Assembly: GCF_008369915.1 (NCBI RefSeq)
Contig: NZ_VSRN01000001.1
Span: forward strand, 5,452,501 to 5,516,500
DNA: 64,000 bases
From: Dyadobacter sp. UC 10
GTDB lineage: Bacteria > Bacteroidota > Bacteroidia > Cytophagales > Spirosomataceae
Direction of reading: 5' to 3'
The translations under genes were made by a program, and so were the position numbers. Under the pieces are notes generated by a model that was given only the letters and a program-made list of their open reading frames with translations, had not been told where the DNA came from and did not search any database. This document shows positions 33,601 to 42,060 of the stretch, in pieces (positions within the stretch are counted from its first letter, which is position 1; each line of letters begins with the position of its first letter).

Positions 33601-33967
33601 TGCGCTCCACTTTTGTGAGGATCACCTGCCGCCGCACAATCTTGTATTTGATGTCCAGTGGTTGCAGGATCTCATCGAGCAGATCAGCCAGTTTCGAGGC
33701 TTCGGCTTCAACGCTCAGTTTTTTTGCATCACGGATCAGCTCGGGTCGGTAGGTGAACTTTACATCGGCCAGTTTCTCAATGTTTTTCAGGATAGTGACC
33801 AGCTCCTGGTTTTTTGCCCTGATCGTAATTTTCTGATTGAGAAGATCCTGTGCATCTGCCGACCCGGCAATCGACAGTCCGGTAAAAATCACCGCCAGAA
33901 CAGTCTGAATGAGCGAGATTTTCATAACAGGGTATAGGATTTTTTGGATTACAAGCTCTTTTTTCAT
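30623..33967 (-). CDS. SusC/RagA TonB-dependent receptor with STN signalling domain
   Basis: A 1114-residue outer-membrane receptor. Order: signal peptide (about 1-39), STN secretin/TonB short N-terminal domain (42-120), carboxypeptidase-regulatory-like domain (LTGKVLDEKNSGLPGVSVV, about 142-230), TonB plug (SDITGSVAQVKSKD and VVDGFPTTG), then the barrel ending RVGF. The STN domain is the part that contacts a FecR anti-sigma factor, and a fecR/ECF pair lies directly upstream, so this receptor should both import its ligand and signal its presence. Confidence 0.95.
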   Translation of the reverse strand: MKKELVIQKILYPVMKISLIQTVLAVIFTGLSIAGSADAQDLLNQKITIRAKNQELVTILKNIEKLADVKFTYRPELIRDAKKLSVEAEASKLADLLDEILQPLDIKYKIVRRQVILTKVERSQSLIPEIAPLQLSSRAERELTGKVLDEKNSGLPGVSVVIKGTQKGTTTDIDGSFKLALPDEEATNAVLVFSFVGYQSQEVPVRSSSVITVSLAPEDRSLNEIVVVGYGTVKKSDITGSVAQVKSKDINSFPTSNALQALSGRAAGVQVTQNNGSPGAGMSVRIRGTNSIQGSNDPLYVVDGFPTTGNNPTILNSVDIESMEILKDASATAIYGSRGANGVVLITTKQGKAGKTRVDIETSYSSQTLRKKLELMNASEYARFYNMQAANDKLAPYFTDEQVNNFGEGFDWQDQVFRRAPIKSTSITVSGGNEKTQFSISGSFFGQDGIIKGSDYDRYSLRTNFKHSISKKISFTMSTTLSRLKTARRDSEGGSRGNSMISAAISSPPTLTPYNEDGSYRVMATAYPFIATDLINPLNFINEQTNVVKANRILSNAAFIYNPIPEIAIKISGGIENADDRTDIYTTRKFVNSNGNATVRNTQATSFLNENTISYNKTFNEIHSVSAVAGFTYQDFLTTSLSGAGTGFLSDITETSGLGSAATPGIPGSGYSKAVLLSYLGRVNYALKDKYLFTASIRRDGSSRYSKGEKWGYFPSGAVAWRISNEDFLKNNSNISDLKLRASWGLTGSQAIDPYATLNQLEAGRTVFDDAMYPSFTPETTLPGNLKWETTEQKDIGIDMGILKNRVLLSADFYIKNTRNLLNRVTLPSSLGYTSTIRNVGEMRNQGLEFGVDSRIFTGEFKWDLNTNISFNRNKVVKLYGNDDILGGSVGVVVINDVTSILREGRPVGQFWGYIENGYTEQGKLQFQDLDNDGNITQNDKTYIGNPNPDFIYGINSNMSYKGFDLTLFIQGVQGNDLFNVSSIVNTIDYGFGLNMPKEVLYNHWTPENPNAKYPLITRNSNARVSDRFIEDGSYLRLRNIQLAYNLPLEKWGVKSVRNVQLYVSAQNLLTFTKYSWWDPEVNSKGGGNVQLQGIDHNSYPTAKSFTAGLRVGF

Positions 33968-34014
33968 TAGTTTTGATTAGTTCTTGTTTTGAGAAAAAGC
34001 AACAACGATCCTTT

Positions 34015-34032
34015 CATCCGCGAAAGCGGATG
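34015..34032. other. Hairpin with GNRA-type loop between fecR and susC
   Basis: CATCCGC / GCGGATG, 7 bp, closing a GAAA loop. It lies in the 175-base gap upstream of susC and could shape the leader of the susC mRNA. Confidence 0.5.
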
Positions 34033-34063
34033 CTGTGTTCAGGAAACATGAAAGGAATTTTTG

Positions 34064-34091
34064 AGCCGGTAACGCTGCAATCGTTACCGGC
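34064..34091. terminator. Hairpin in the fecR-susC gap
   Basis: GCCGGTAACG / CGTTACCGGC, 10-bp perfect stem with an 8-base loop. The T-tract lies on the plus-strand side, whereas both flanking genes run on the minus strand, so its action as a fecR terminator is uncertain; partial termination or mRNA-end protection would fit. Confidence 0.55.
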
Positions 34092-34142
34092 TTTTTTGTG
34101 GGTTTAGTTTTTAATCATCCGGACTGGGTTAAGGGTTTAAGT

Positions 34143-35231
34143 TTAGTTGCATTTCCTGCCTGAAATCACGATCTGCGCGTCCACGACTTTGTAGCTGGCG
34201 CCTATTGCCTCGCAAATCACGTCCAGGCGTTCGAATAATGTTTCTTCGGATAATGATGTGGTGAGCCGGCAGGAAGACAATATTTCGGGATCAAAGAGAA
34301 AATCGACTCCGTAGGCACTTTCCATCGCTTCAAAAATCTCGGTGACCGGGGCATTGTTGAATGCGAATTTTTCCAGCTCTTTCTTCGCGATGACGATCTT
34401 TGGCTGTTCGATCAGCGACCGGCTGATCGTTTCATTTTCGCGCTGGAAATCTGCCTGCTGGTTCGGGATCAGGATGATACCTTTTGTTTCGGGATCAACG
34501 TCGGCTCGGTGGCGATTCGCAAAAACAGACACTCGGCCCGTTTTCACAGCCACGGTCACGCGGCTGTCGGTATCGAAGGCTTTTATCGAAAAGCTGGTAC
34601 CTAGTACTTTGGTAACCAATTCATTAGCATAAACTATGAAAGGTTTTTCAGGATTTTTGGACACATCAAAAAACGCAGCGCCCGACAGATAAACGTCCCT
34701 TGTTTTTTGCGTAAAATCTTTGGAATAGCTCAGTTTACTGTTTGTAGCAAGAAAAACGCGGCTTCCGTCGGGCAATGTGACGGCCAGTGTTTTTGCTCCG
34801 GTATTGGTCACTTCCTTCAAAGGATTCTCAGCGGTACGGACCAGCTTTTCATACCCCAGTGCTTTTTCAGAAACAGCCGAATCGTAAATCGCCCAGCCCA
34901 GACCGAGCATCAGTATCACCGACGCGGCTGTAAGCCAGAGGCTGCGGGGCATTGGTTGCTGCCTTCCAGCCGGCCGGTGTGTGGCTATTTTAGTATCGAT
35001 TTGCTGCCATATTTCCCTGACGTCACTTTTGTCAACAGGTGAAGATGCGGCTTCGGAAAGCTGCCGGGTGATTTGCTTCGCTTGTCGAATGGTCTGTTTC
35101 TGAGCCGGGTAGGCAGCAATTATGCCAGCCCAGAATGCATCTGCCTCGCGGTCAGGGCTATTTACCCAATCGATGAATTTTTCGTCGGCGAGGTAATCTT
35201 CGACAGAATAGGTTTTGTATTTCTCAATCAT
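34143..35231 (-). CDS. FecR family anti-sigma factor
   Basis: A 362-residue inner-membrane regulator: cytoplasmic part (1-95), one span (WLTAASVILMLGLGWAIY, about 98-115), periplasmic FecR domain (TLPDGSRVFLATNSKLSY onward, about 145-245) and a C-terminal DUF4974-like domain (FNNAPVTEIFEAMESAYGVDF) that contacts the receptor STN domain. Expected to hold the sigma factor encoded just upstream until the SusC receptor binds its ligand. Confidence 0.93.
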   Translation of the reverse strand: MIEKYKTYSVEDYLADEKFIDWVNSPDREADAFWAGIIAAYPAQKQTIRQAKQITRQLSEAASSPVDKSDVREIWQQIDTKIATHRPAGRQQPMPRSLWLTAASVILMLGLGWAIYDSAVSEKALGYEKLVRTAENPLKEVTNTGAKTLAVTLPDGSRVFLATNSKLSYSKDFTQKTRDVYLSGAAFFDVSKNPEKPFIVYANELVTKVLGTSFSIKAFDTDSRVTVAVKTGRVSVFANRHRADVDPETKGIILIPNQQADFQRENETISRSLIEQPKIVIAKKELEKFAFNNAPVTEIFEAMESAYGVDFLFDPEILSSCRLTTSLSEETLFERLDVICEAIGASYKVVDAQIVISGRKCN

Positions 35232-35308
35232 AACGATGCATTTCTGACCCCTAAATCGGGGCGATATGAGTTTGTACTCATTTTTTATAATAAAAATTAA
35301 ATAAATTT

Positions 35309-35896
35309 TTATTGAAGCATCAAAAGAAGGAATATGACCCAGCCCGTAACCTGGAAAAACCGGCGTAACTCGCTCAGGGAACGATGCAGCAGGTTACGGA
35401 CCGACTGGTTGCTGATCTGCATCAGGTCGGAGATCTCTTCCAGACTGAAATTCTGGTTAAAACGAAGCTGTATCACTTCCTGCTGTCGTTTCGGAAGCTT
35501 ACCGATCGCGTCGCGCAAGTGTTTGATCTGCTCTTCGTGCGTTTCCGTTTCCATGATCGACTGCTCGAAGGGAAAATCCACCAACAGATTTTCGAGTGGA
35601 GGGTCGTAGGTAGCGGTCGGCTTTTCGTGCTGGGTTTCGATATTCCGGACGATCCGGTTCCGTAGTGCGCGGAAGAGGTAGAATTTGACGGAGTTTGTGG
35701 CGGACAGATTTTCGCGTTGCAGCCAGAGATGTAGAAAAACGTCCTGAATGCTGTCCTTGATCAGCTGACGGTTGGAGGTAACGCGATAGCCGTAACTCAG
35801 CAGATCTTCGATATATGCGTTATAGATTTTGGCAAAAGCATCCCTGTCACCCGATTTGAAGCTGTTCCATAACTGATCTCCGTTGCTTGCTTTCAC
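35309..35896 (-). CDS. ECF RNA polymerase sigma factor
   Basis: A 195-residue ECF sigma-70. Region 2 is seen in DAFAKIYNAYIEDLLSYGYR and IKDSIQDVFLHLW; region 4 in IGKLPKRQQEVIQLRFNQ and FSLEEISDLMQISNQSVRNL with the recognition helix. The hydrophobic C-terminal tail (GWVIFLLLMLQ) is common in Bacteroidota members of this group. First gene of the cascade; probably activates the susC operon downstream. Confidence 0.94.
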   Translation of the reverse strand: MKASNGDQLWNSFKSGDRDAFAKIYNAYIEDLLSYGYRVTSNRQLIKDSIQDVFLHLWLQRENLSATNSVKFYLFRALRNRIVRNIETQHEKPTATYDPPLENLLVDFPFEQSIMETETHEEQIKHLRDAIGKLPKRQQEVIQLRFNQNFSLEEISDLMQISNQSVRNLLHRSLSELRRFFQVTGWVIFLLLMLQ

Positions 35897-36144
35897 TGTA
35901 TGCCAATCGTTTTAAAGGAGCGTTCGCAAATTAACCATAAATGTTATTAAAATATTTATCTGCTAAAAATGTAGCAAAAAGGTAATCCGGGGCCATGCGG
36001 GCCCAGAACCCAACGTTTTGCAAACCGGTACGGTTATTTAAGCTATTGGTTGGCCCCCTCAACTGCCCGCAGGCAAAGGAATGGAAGGCGCCGACTTCTC
36101 GGGATAAGGTTCTGAAATTTAAAATGAAGCAAATACTGACATAC

Positions 36145-36330
36145 ATGAAAACGGTGAAGTTTAAAGCTAAGGAAGACGATCAGGAAATACTCATTTCAGC
36201 CGACGAAATCGCTGAAATTATACCCGACGCAGACATGCGTTTCACCCTCGTCATCCTCAAAAATGACGACAAGCATTTCATCTGCGGCACCGAAGCCGAA
36301 ATACGTGAGCGACTGGGATTAGGTGGGTGA
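36145..36330 (+). CDS. Small soluble protein of unknown function
   Basis: A 61-residue protein beginning MKTVKFKAKEDD; an in-frame ATG at 36124 would add seven residues. Alternating strands (VKFKA, EILIS, FTLVIL, KHFICG) and a final helix suggest a compact beta-rich fold. The frame is open upstream to 35995 but that part is not protein-like. No family recognised. It is isolated between the sigma factor gene and a convergent outer-membrane gene. Confidence 0.5.
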   Translation: MKTVKFKAKEDDQEILISADEIAEIIPDADMRFTLVILKNDDKHFICGTEAEIRERLGLGG

Positions 36331-36346
36331 ACGGTTAATAGGAAAT

Positions 36347-37513
36347 TTAGCGTTTGAAGTTTAGATTGGGCAGGTAGTGGAGGCTGATTCTTGGTGGTGT
36401 CCAAAACCTTGTTTCCATGATTATCGAAGCAAGATTTGCAAAATGCCCTATTTCTAAATTGATGTGCCGGTTAAGACTGAGTCCCGCCTGAAACCCGAGA
36501 AAATCAAGCCGGTATCCGCTGCTAATTCCACTGTAATGAACTCCTAGATAAGGACGTAAGGAACGCTTTCCAAAATAGCTTCCGACAGACACTTCAATCG
36601 TTTTTAATTCGACTACCTTTTCAAATGCCCGGTTATAACCGATCCGGGTGTCGGGTGTAATGAATAGATTTGCTTTGAGATATCTGTTATGGAATTTTCC
36701 AGGGAAATTGATACGCGCCCCGATGCCATAAGTGAACTTTGTTTTCAGAACGACAGGTTTTTCATTCCAGCTCTCAACACCCAGATTAATATCCAGATCA
36801 AAAGTGAAAGTCTCTTTTTCTGACTCGTATATTTTTCCATGATCCGGGAATGAACTGTTAAAATTTTTAATATACCGTTTCAAATGTTTCTCCTGATACG
36901 GGGGTACTGAATCTCTGAATTGCGTTGAGGTAGCTGTAATTTCTTTCAGTTGGTCTCTGTATTTGTCAATGGAAAGCAAATGAGTTCTCGTATCGACAGT
37001 TTTGTAATATGGATAGTAATAGAGTTCAGTGAATATGTCATTTCTTTCTAAAAAGTAATGCGGGATCTCTAAATGATTCTGATATACATAAAGTGAAGCA
37101 TTCTTGCCGGAAACTAACTGTTTTAAAAATACCTGTGCAGAATCGACAGCTACCAGGGAAGGAGTTGTCCGATATTCCGCCGTCAATGGAATATCCAGAA
37201 CACCAATTTTTCTGCTTTTGTATACTGACCTATTGAAATCAACTCCGAATTCTTTAACCAGTGTTGATGAATACGATTGTGATAATGCCTTTTCTTCTTT
37301 AAAACTAATTTTATCCGGGCTACGGACCCAATCTTCATACTCAATTAGTCCACGCAATGTATCATTGTTATTAGTGATTATATATCCCTTCATGAATTTA
37401 GTTTGCGCATGCAGATTTGAAACAAAAATCAAAAGAAATAGAATTGGCAGGATAGTTATTTTGTGAAGTGTATAGGCGCAATTTGTCTGCGGGAAGATAG
37501 GAATGTTTTTCAT
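36347..37513 (-). CDS. Putative outer-membrane protein of unknown function
   Basis: A 388-residue protein with an N-terminal hydrophobic signal (ITILPILFLLIFVSNLHAQ). An N-terminal domain starting GYIITNNNDTLRGLIEYEDW is typical of many Bacteroidota secreted proteins; the last ~150 residues alternate as in an outer-membrane barrel (YLGVHYSGISSGYRLDFLGF). No specific function. Confidence 0.6.
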   Translation of the reverse strand: MKNIPIFPQTNCAYTLHKITILPILFLLIFVSNLHAQTKFMKGYIITNNNDTLRGLIEYEDWVRSPDKISFKEEKALSQSYSSTLVKEFGVDFNRSVYKSRKIGVLDIPLTAEYRTTPSLVAVDSAQVFLKQLVSGKNASLYVYQNHLEIPHYFLERNDIFTELYYYPYYKTVDTRTHLLSIDKYRDQLKEITATSTQFRDSVPPYQEKHLKRYIKNFNSSFPDHGKIYESEKETFTFDLDINLGVESWNEKPVVLKTKFTYGIGARINFPGKFHNRYLKANLFITPDTRIGYNRAFEKVVELKTIEVSVGSYFGKRSLRPYLGVHYSGISSGYRLDFLGFQAGLSLNRHINLEIGHFANLASIIMETRFWTPPRISLHYLPNLNFKR

Positions 37514-37585
37514 TAGTGTGCAAAATTAAAATGATAGAGAATGGTTTGTTTTGATCAGTTTATAGGTCGATAGATTGCCTTTCAA

Positions 37586-38398
37586 TTATTCACAGGACCA
37601 CTTTATTTCAGCGAACCCCATGCCGTCATCTATCAGCATGTCGCCATCATAAATGATTTTAAAAGCCATTTCGGTGGCATGTTTTCCGGAAACTTCACGA
37701 CGAGTGGCCACCACATTATTTTTTGAAAACATATACGGTATAGATTGATCGATCAAAAAGTGTATTTGTTTCAATTGTTTCAAGAAGTTGGCCTTATTGT
37801 CATACCTGTGATAACTAGTAGCAACAGGCGCGAACCTTCCATCAGCTTCCTGCATATAAGTCTCTTGTTTAGTGAGGTTATCGTCACTGTCGAATAAGAA
37901 TTTATCGAGGCGTATAGGCTCGAAAATGTATTCCCTTCCCGTTGAATCGACCCGGGACTTGACGACTTGCATTGAATCGGGACGATCGCTTTTGTTGTAG
38001 TAAAAATTACAAGTCAGAATGCGTTTCTCGCTGGGGCCGCTATTGATATCATACTGTCGGTCATAGTATTTGAGTATTCGCAAACGATTTCCATCACACG
38101 TATAGTCAGCTATAATTGTATCCCCGATAATGTGTTTGCCAAGACTAACAACTTTGGTTAGATGCCCTTGATTATCGTGATCATATCGAATTTCAGCATT
38201 GCCGGGGCTAAAATAGTTTCCACTAATTAGTGTTTTGTCATTGTCGTATATCATGTATATCGGAATACCATTGGACTGATAAGAAATAAGCCTGCATTTA
38301 TCATTATCTCTGCCGTGATCTGCATCCATATTGCATCCTAAAATGATGAGCGTAATAATAAATACAATAGGCGTGTAATGTGATAATTTATTTTTCAT
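37586..38398 (-). CDS. Lipoprotein of unknown function with YD-like repeats
   Basis: A 270-residue lipoprotein (lipobox ILGC near residue 22). Segments of the kind RYDHDNQGHLTKV and YTCDGNRLRILKYYD recall the YD/RHS-like repeats found in Bacteroidota lipoproteins (DUF4595-type). It is downstream of the RHS genes on the same strand, about 55 bases after a second lipoprotein gene. It could be part of that locus, for example as an immunity or surface partner; no direct evidence. Confidence 0.6.
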   Translation of the reverse strand: MKNKLSHYTPIVFIITLIILGCNMDADHGRDNDKCRLISYQSNGIPIYMIYDNDKTLISGNYFSPGNAEIRYDHDNQGHLTKVVSLGKHIIGDTIIADYTCDGNRLRILKYYDRQYDINSGPSEKRILTCNFYYNKSDRPDSMQVVKSRVDSTGREYIFEPIRLDKFLFDSDDNLTKQETYMQEADGRFAPVATSYHRYDNKANFLKQLKQIHFLIDQSIPYMFSKNNVVATRREVSGKHATEMAFKIIYDGDMLIDDGMGFAEIKWSCE

Positions 38399-38452
38399 GT
38401 GTGATTATTTGTTTAAATGTTTCTTTTATTCTTTGAAATTGAATTCTTGATA

Positions 38453-38815
38453 CTATTCATAAACCTTTCCATCGCATTCAAATGGAAATACTAATACAGT
38501 GTCTTTCTTGTGAATGTAAAATTTGAGTTCACCTTTATGTTTGATGACAGTATCGCCCACTGCAATTTGGAGTATGAAACTTTGTGCCCAGGTATAATTT
38601 TGTCTGCGGAAGATGCGATTTTCCTTGCTGGCAGGATCAAATCCATCAATCCTTAATTTGTACGCACTGTAAGGTTTTTTCTTGACAACTAAATTAAGAT
38701 GATCTGCCTTGTACTCATCTGCAACTTCCTGACAAGAGGCTTCCTTAAATTGATAGCATGAGGAAACTGCAAGAGTTATTACCGACTGAATTAAAATTAA
38801 GACTATGGTTTTCAT
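38453..38815 (-). CDS. Small lipoprotein directly after the RHS gene, possible immunity protein
   Basis: A 120-residue protein with a lipoprotein-like signal (LAVSSC, Cys20) and a beta-rich mature part ending VLVFPFECDGKVYE. It starts 2 bases after the stop of the 1070-residue RHS gene, so both are surely co-transcribed and probably translationally coupled. Position and size fit an immunity protein for the variable C-terminus of an RHS toxin, but there is no sequence support for that role. Confidence 0.6.
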   Translation of the reverse strand: MKTIVLILIQSVITLAVSSCYQFKEASCQEVADEYKADHLNLVVKKKPYSAYKLRIDGFDPASKENRIFRRQNYTWAQSFILQIAVGDTVIKHKGELKFYIHKKDTVLVFPFECDGKVYE

Positions 38816-38817
38816 AT

Positions 38818-41800
38818 CTAACGTTGAATAAAGTTAATGGGATAGGAAATTGTAGTACTGAACGTTCTTTTATATCCAAATGACAACCCAGTACCGAAAC
38901 CGTAAGTTTTATAGCCTGTTGGGTCTCTTTTCGAAGCACTGTTCTGGTAGGATGTTTGAGACTCACTTAGAGTAAATCCCAAGCCATATGAATTGCCTAT
39001 ATCCACACCATTTACGAAGTCTAAATTAGTATGCGTCATTTTGGTATCTGCCCTTTTACTCATTGTAATTTGCAATGAAAAGTCAATTCCGGGAGGAGAT
39101 GCCCCAAGTCCAATTCCGGCAGAAACAAACGGTGCGATCCCTCGGCTATCCATTGCTACTCCGGCACTAAAACCGGCTTCGCCAAAAATACCGCTTGCGG
39201 AAGCGTTAACCTGAATACCATATGCGTCGGGAAGCCATGGGCTGAATTTCCCATATTCTTGAAAATACATTTCATCGTGCTGCTTTTGATACCCCGGTCT
39301 AACTACCCTTACTTCGCCCAAATTAATATCGTCCTGCTTTGTGTTAAACTTTTTCCAATTATCTGCCAGATCATTGACATTAAAAGTGGTGTCTCCGGAA
39401 GGGTCGATATTCAAAAGAGGATTGTTCAATCCATAACTGTACGGAGACATATCTGAGAACATATTTGATGCTCCATCCACAGTATTCATCCTTCCAATCT
39501 CAGGCATATACATCCTAGCCCCATAATCCAGATACCCACTTCCAACTTGCAATTCCTTCCCATTGTATAGTTGTCGATTATTACTGTTTCTCGTAGCCTG
39601 TGTAATTCCCGCCGGATCACCACTAACGGAAAGCCCAAACGGATAATAGTCCGTCTGTTGCTTAATTGCCCCCAAAGCGTCAAAAACAACGCGGACATTC
39701 CCTAAATGATCTTTCAGATAATACTCAAATCTCGCTGTACCATTCTTTAATCTGGCTTGTCCTTCGGCCAGGGATACCCGGTATAAAATGTTGCTGGCGC
39801 CGACTTGTCTGTATTCAAACGGCCCTTCGTATTTCAATACCAGCGTATCGGAAACATATTTATGCTTGCCACCTGCCGCATCATAATCATAAACCTGGGT
39901 CTTGCCGTTCATGGTGACGGTTTTTGGTAAATTGAGATAGTTGTAGGTAATGGTCGCACTCCGGTTCCCATCGCTCGTCATATTACCATTGTCGTCATAA
40001 GCGTAACTGCTCGCCCCATTTTTAACGCCCAGATTGCTGCCGCTTCCATCGGTTAAAGAAGTTAAGCGGTTGTCATTGGCCGAGTAAGCATAAGTAAGGT
40101 TGTCGACCGCAGCCCCCGCCCGGGCAAGGGTTTTCAAATTGCCATTTTTATCATAGGTAATCCCCGATTCGGTATTTAAATAACCATTCAATCCGGTTGA
40201 ACCGGTAAGACGGTTTGCTCCATCGTAGCTGAATGAAAGCCCTTTGGTGAATGCCGCATCATCTTTCTTCATCCATTGCATCTGACTAATGTTTCCATTC
40301 GTGTAATTGTTACCATTCGCATAGGCCAGCCCGAAACCAAAAAATGCTTTGTCTGGACTGACTTCGTCTTTTTTGTAGACCGTTTTACCGTCCGTCAGCC
40401 AACCACGGATGTTATAGGTGTAGTCGGTACGCAACCTGTATTTGTTGTCTTTCACCTTATAGAACCATTTGCTTTGCAAGCTGCCCAAAGCATTATATCG
40501 GTATGATGCTGTGAAAGCATCATTCACATCAAGGTGACTTGCAACCTGTTCAAACACAGATAAAAGACGGTCGGCATGGTCGTAAACAAATGTGCGGGTT
40601 AGTCCATACCCTTCACTTCCCGAATGCCAGTGAACGGTTTCTTCTGTTTCCAAAACAGGAGCAATATCATACTTGTAAGTGTTATATCGCCGCTCATACC
40701 GCCCGGCACCGAGGTCGTAAAGGTCACGGGTGGATTGGATAGGGCGGTATTCGGCGTCATAATAAACGACATTTGTGAGAAAGCCGCCTTGCGCGGCATT
40801 TCCGGGAAGCATGCGGACACGCCCACCGGTCACCTGGCCTTTGACATTTTGGTTAAAAGAAGGAATAAATAAATTGTGGTAGGCAAAATGGGCAGCTTTT
40901 GAAAATGCGTAATCGTCATAGAATGTGATGGTCAGGATATTGCTCTCCAAGGCGTTTTTAGGTGCAGTATTGCTCAGCGTGTACCCGGCGATCGCGGCAT
41001 TGTTGCGGTCTTCATGATGCTGGGTGAGCGCGTCCACCGTGACAGCCCACTCGGTCCTGAGCGCAGGAGAAACGATCTCTCCGGTTATCACGGGACGGTC
41101 GAGCGCGTCGAATTTTGTAAATGCCCAGACACCGCGTTTCGCCTGGTTGGCGTCCCTTGATAAAGCCAGCCTGTCATATTGATCATAAACATATTCAGTT
41201 TTCCCAGCCCCCGGCACATTTTTACCGATCATCCGCCCGCGGTCGTCGTAATCATAAGTAAATGCATTTCCTGTAATGGATGGGTTATCCTGGTAATTTG
41301 GCTGCAACACGGCCCTCAACAAGCCAGAATCATCGTAGATGTAATAGGTTGAAAGCGTGGCCTGCGCTGAGGCAATGACCTGCCGGCACACCATCTGGCC
41401 GAGCATATCGGTGTATTCATTGGTAACGTTTCCTTGCTCATCTGTGAATTGTTTGCGTAAAAGTGTACCGGCAGCAAAATTACCGATGAACGCGATCGAG
41501 TTGGAGGCGGGATTGTAGTCGTAACGTTTTACTTCCGACGCTGTGTTGACCTTGTGTTTGACGGTCGAAGCGACGCTCTTGTTACCTGGGGCACGCTGAC
41601 TTGAAAACCGGCTTAAAGGCGAAAGCTCGAAGGCTGTTTCTTCATAAGGCCTGCCGAGGTCAGCCGCCTGAATGCCGGCACTGTTAGCCGTGTACCAGCC
41701 AGCCGCCGCAGAGAAGGCATTGGATTGATACGCACCATTTCCAGCGGAAACATATGGAAGGTACTTTTTAATCATCCGCCCGGCCGCATCATATTCGACT

Positions 41801-42030
41801 GGCTCGATGAAGTCCTGTCCGGAAGGGCTTTGGCCGACCGTTACCGTTTGAACTGGTCGCCCCAGGCCATCGAAGTACTGGACCTGCGTCAGGACTTTGC
41901 TGATGTCGTCCGGATTTGCGCCCAACTGTTTGTAGGTTTTTTTGATGATGTAATTGCGTGAATTGGTTTGCTGGGCAGATACAGAAAGGTAGAGCGTGCA
42001 TAAAACGATGGAAATGAAGAATTTTTTCAT
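38818..42030 (-). CDS. RHS repeat-associated core protein
   Basis: A 1070-residue secreted protein with a signal peptide (VSAQ, residues 1-19), a DUF6443-like start (VQYFDGLGRPVQTVTVGQSP), many YD repeats (YDDRGRMIGKNVPG, YDKNGNLKTL, YDDNGNMTSDGNR) and the RHS core (YYPFGLSVSGD, LYNGKELQ, YLDYGARMYMPEIGRM, PYSYGLNNPLLNIDPSGD, about residues 800-890). After the core follow ~190 variable residues, Gly/Ala-rich and beta-like. In polymorphic RHS systems this tail carries the toxic activity; no toxin family is recognised here. No T9SS sorting domain, unlike the neighbouring gene. Confidence 0.88.
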   Translation of the reverse strand: MKKFFISIVLCTLYLSVSAQQTNSRNYIIKKTYKQLGANPDDISKVLTQVQYFDGLGRPVQTVTVGQSPSGQDFIEPVEYDAAGRMIKKYLPYVSAGNGAYQSNAFSAAAGWYTANSAGIQAADLGRPYEETAFELSPLSRFSSQRAPGNKSVASTVKHKVNTASEVKRYDYNPASNSIAFIGNFAAGTLLRKQFTDEQGNVTNEYTDMLGQMVCRQVIASAQATLSTYYIYDDSGLLRAVLQPNYQDNPSITGNAFTYDYDDRGRMIGKNVPGAGKTEYVYDQYDRLALSRDANQAKRGVWAFTKFDALDRPVITGEIVSPALRTEWAVTVDALTQHHEDRNNAAIAGYTLSNTAPKNALESNILTITFYDDYAFSKAAHFAYHNLFIPSFNQNVKGQVTGGRVRMLPGNAAQGGFLTNVVYYDAEYRPIQSTRDLYDLGAGRYERRYNTYKYDIAPVLETEETVHWHSGSEGYGLTRTFVYDHADRLLSVFEQVASHLDVNDAFTASYRYNALGSLQSKWFYKVKDNKYRLRTDYTYNIRGWLTDGKTVYKKDEVSPDKAFFGFGLAYANGNNYTNGNISQMQWMKKDDAAFTKGLSFSYDGANRLTGSTGLNGYLNTESGITYDKNGNLKTLARAGAAVDNLTYAYSANDNRLTSLTDGSGSNLGVKNGASSYAYDDNGNMTSDGNRSATITYNYLNLPKTVTMNGKTQVYDYDAAGGKHKYVSDTLVLKYEGPFEYRQVGASNILYRVSLAEGQARLKNGTARFEYYLKDHLGNVRVVFDALGAIKQQTDYYPFGLSVSGDPAGITQATRNSNNRQLYNGKELQVGSGYLDYGARMYMPEIGRMNTVDGASNMFSDMSPYSYGLNNPLLNIDPSGDTTFNVNDLADNWKKFNTKQDDINLGEVRVVRPGYQKQHDEMYFQEYGKFSPWLPDAYGIQVNASASGIFGEAGFSAGVAMDSRGIAPFVSAGIGLGASPPGIDFSLQITMSKRADTKMTHTNLDFVNGVDIGNSYGLGFTLSESQTSYQNSASKRDPTGYKTYGFGTGLSFGYKRTFSTTISYPINFIQR

Positions 42031-42060
42031 TGGTTTGGAGCATTAGTGTGTATTTAAAAT

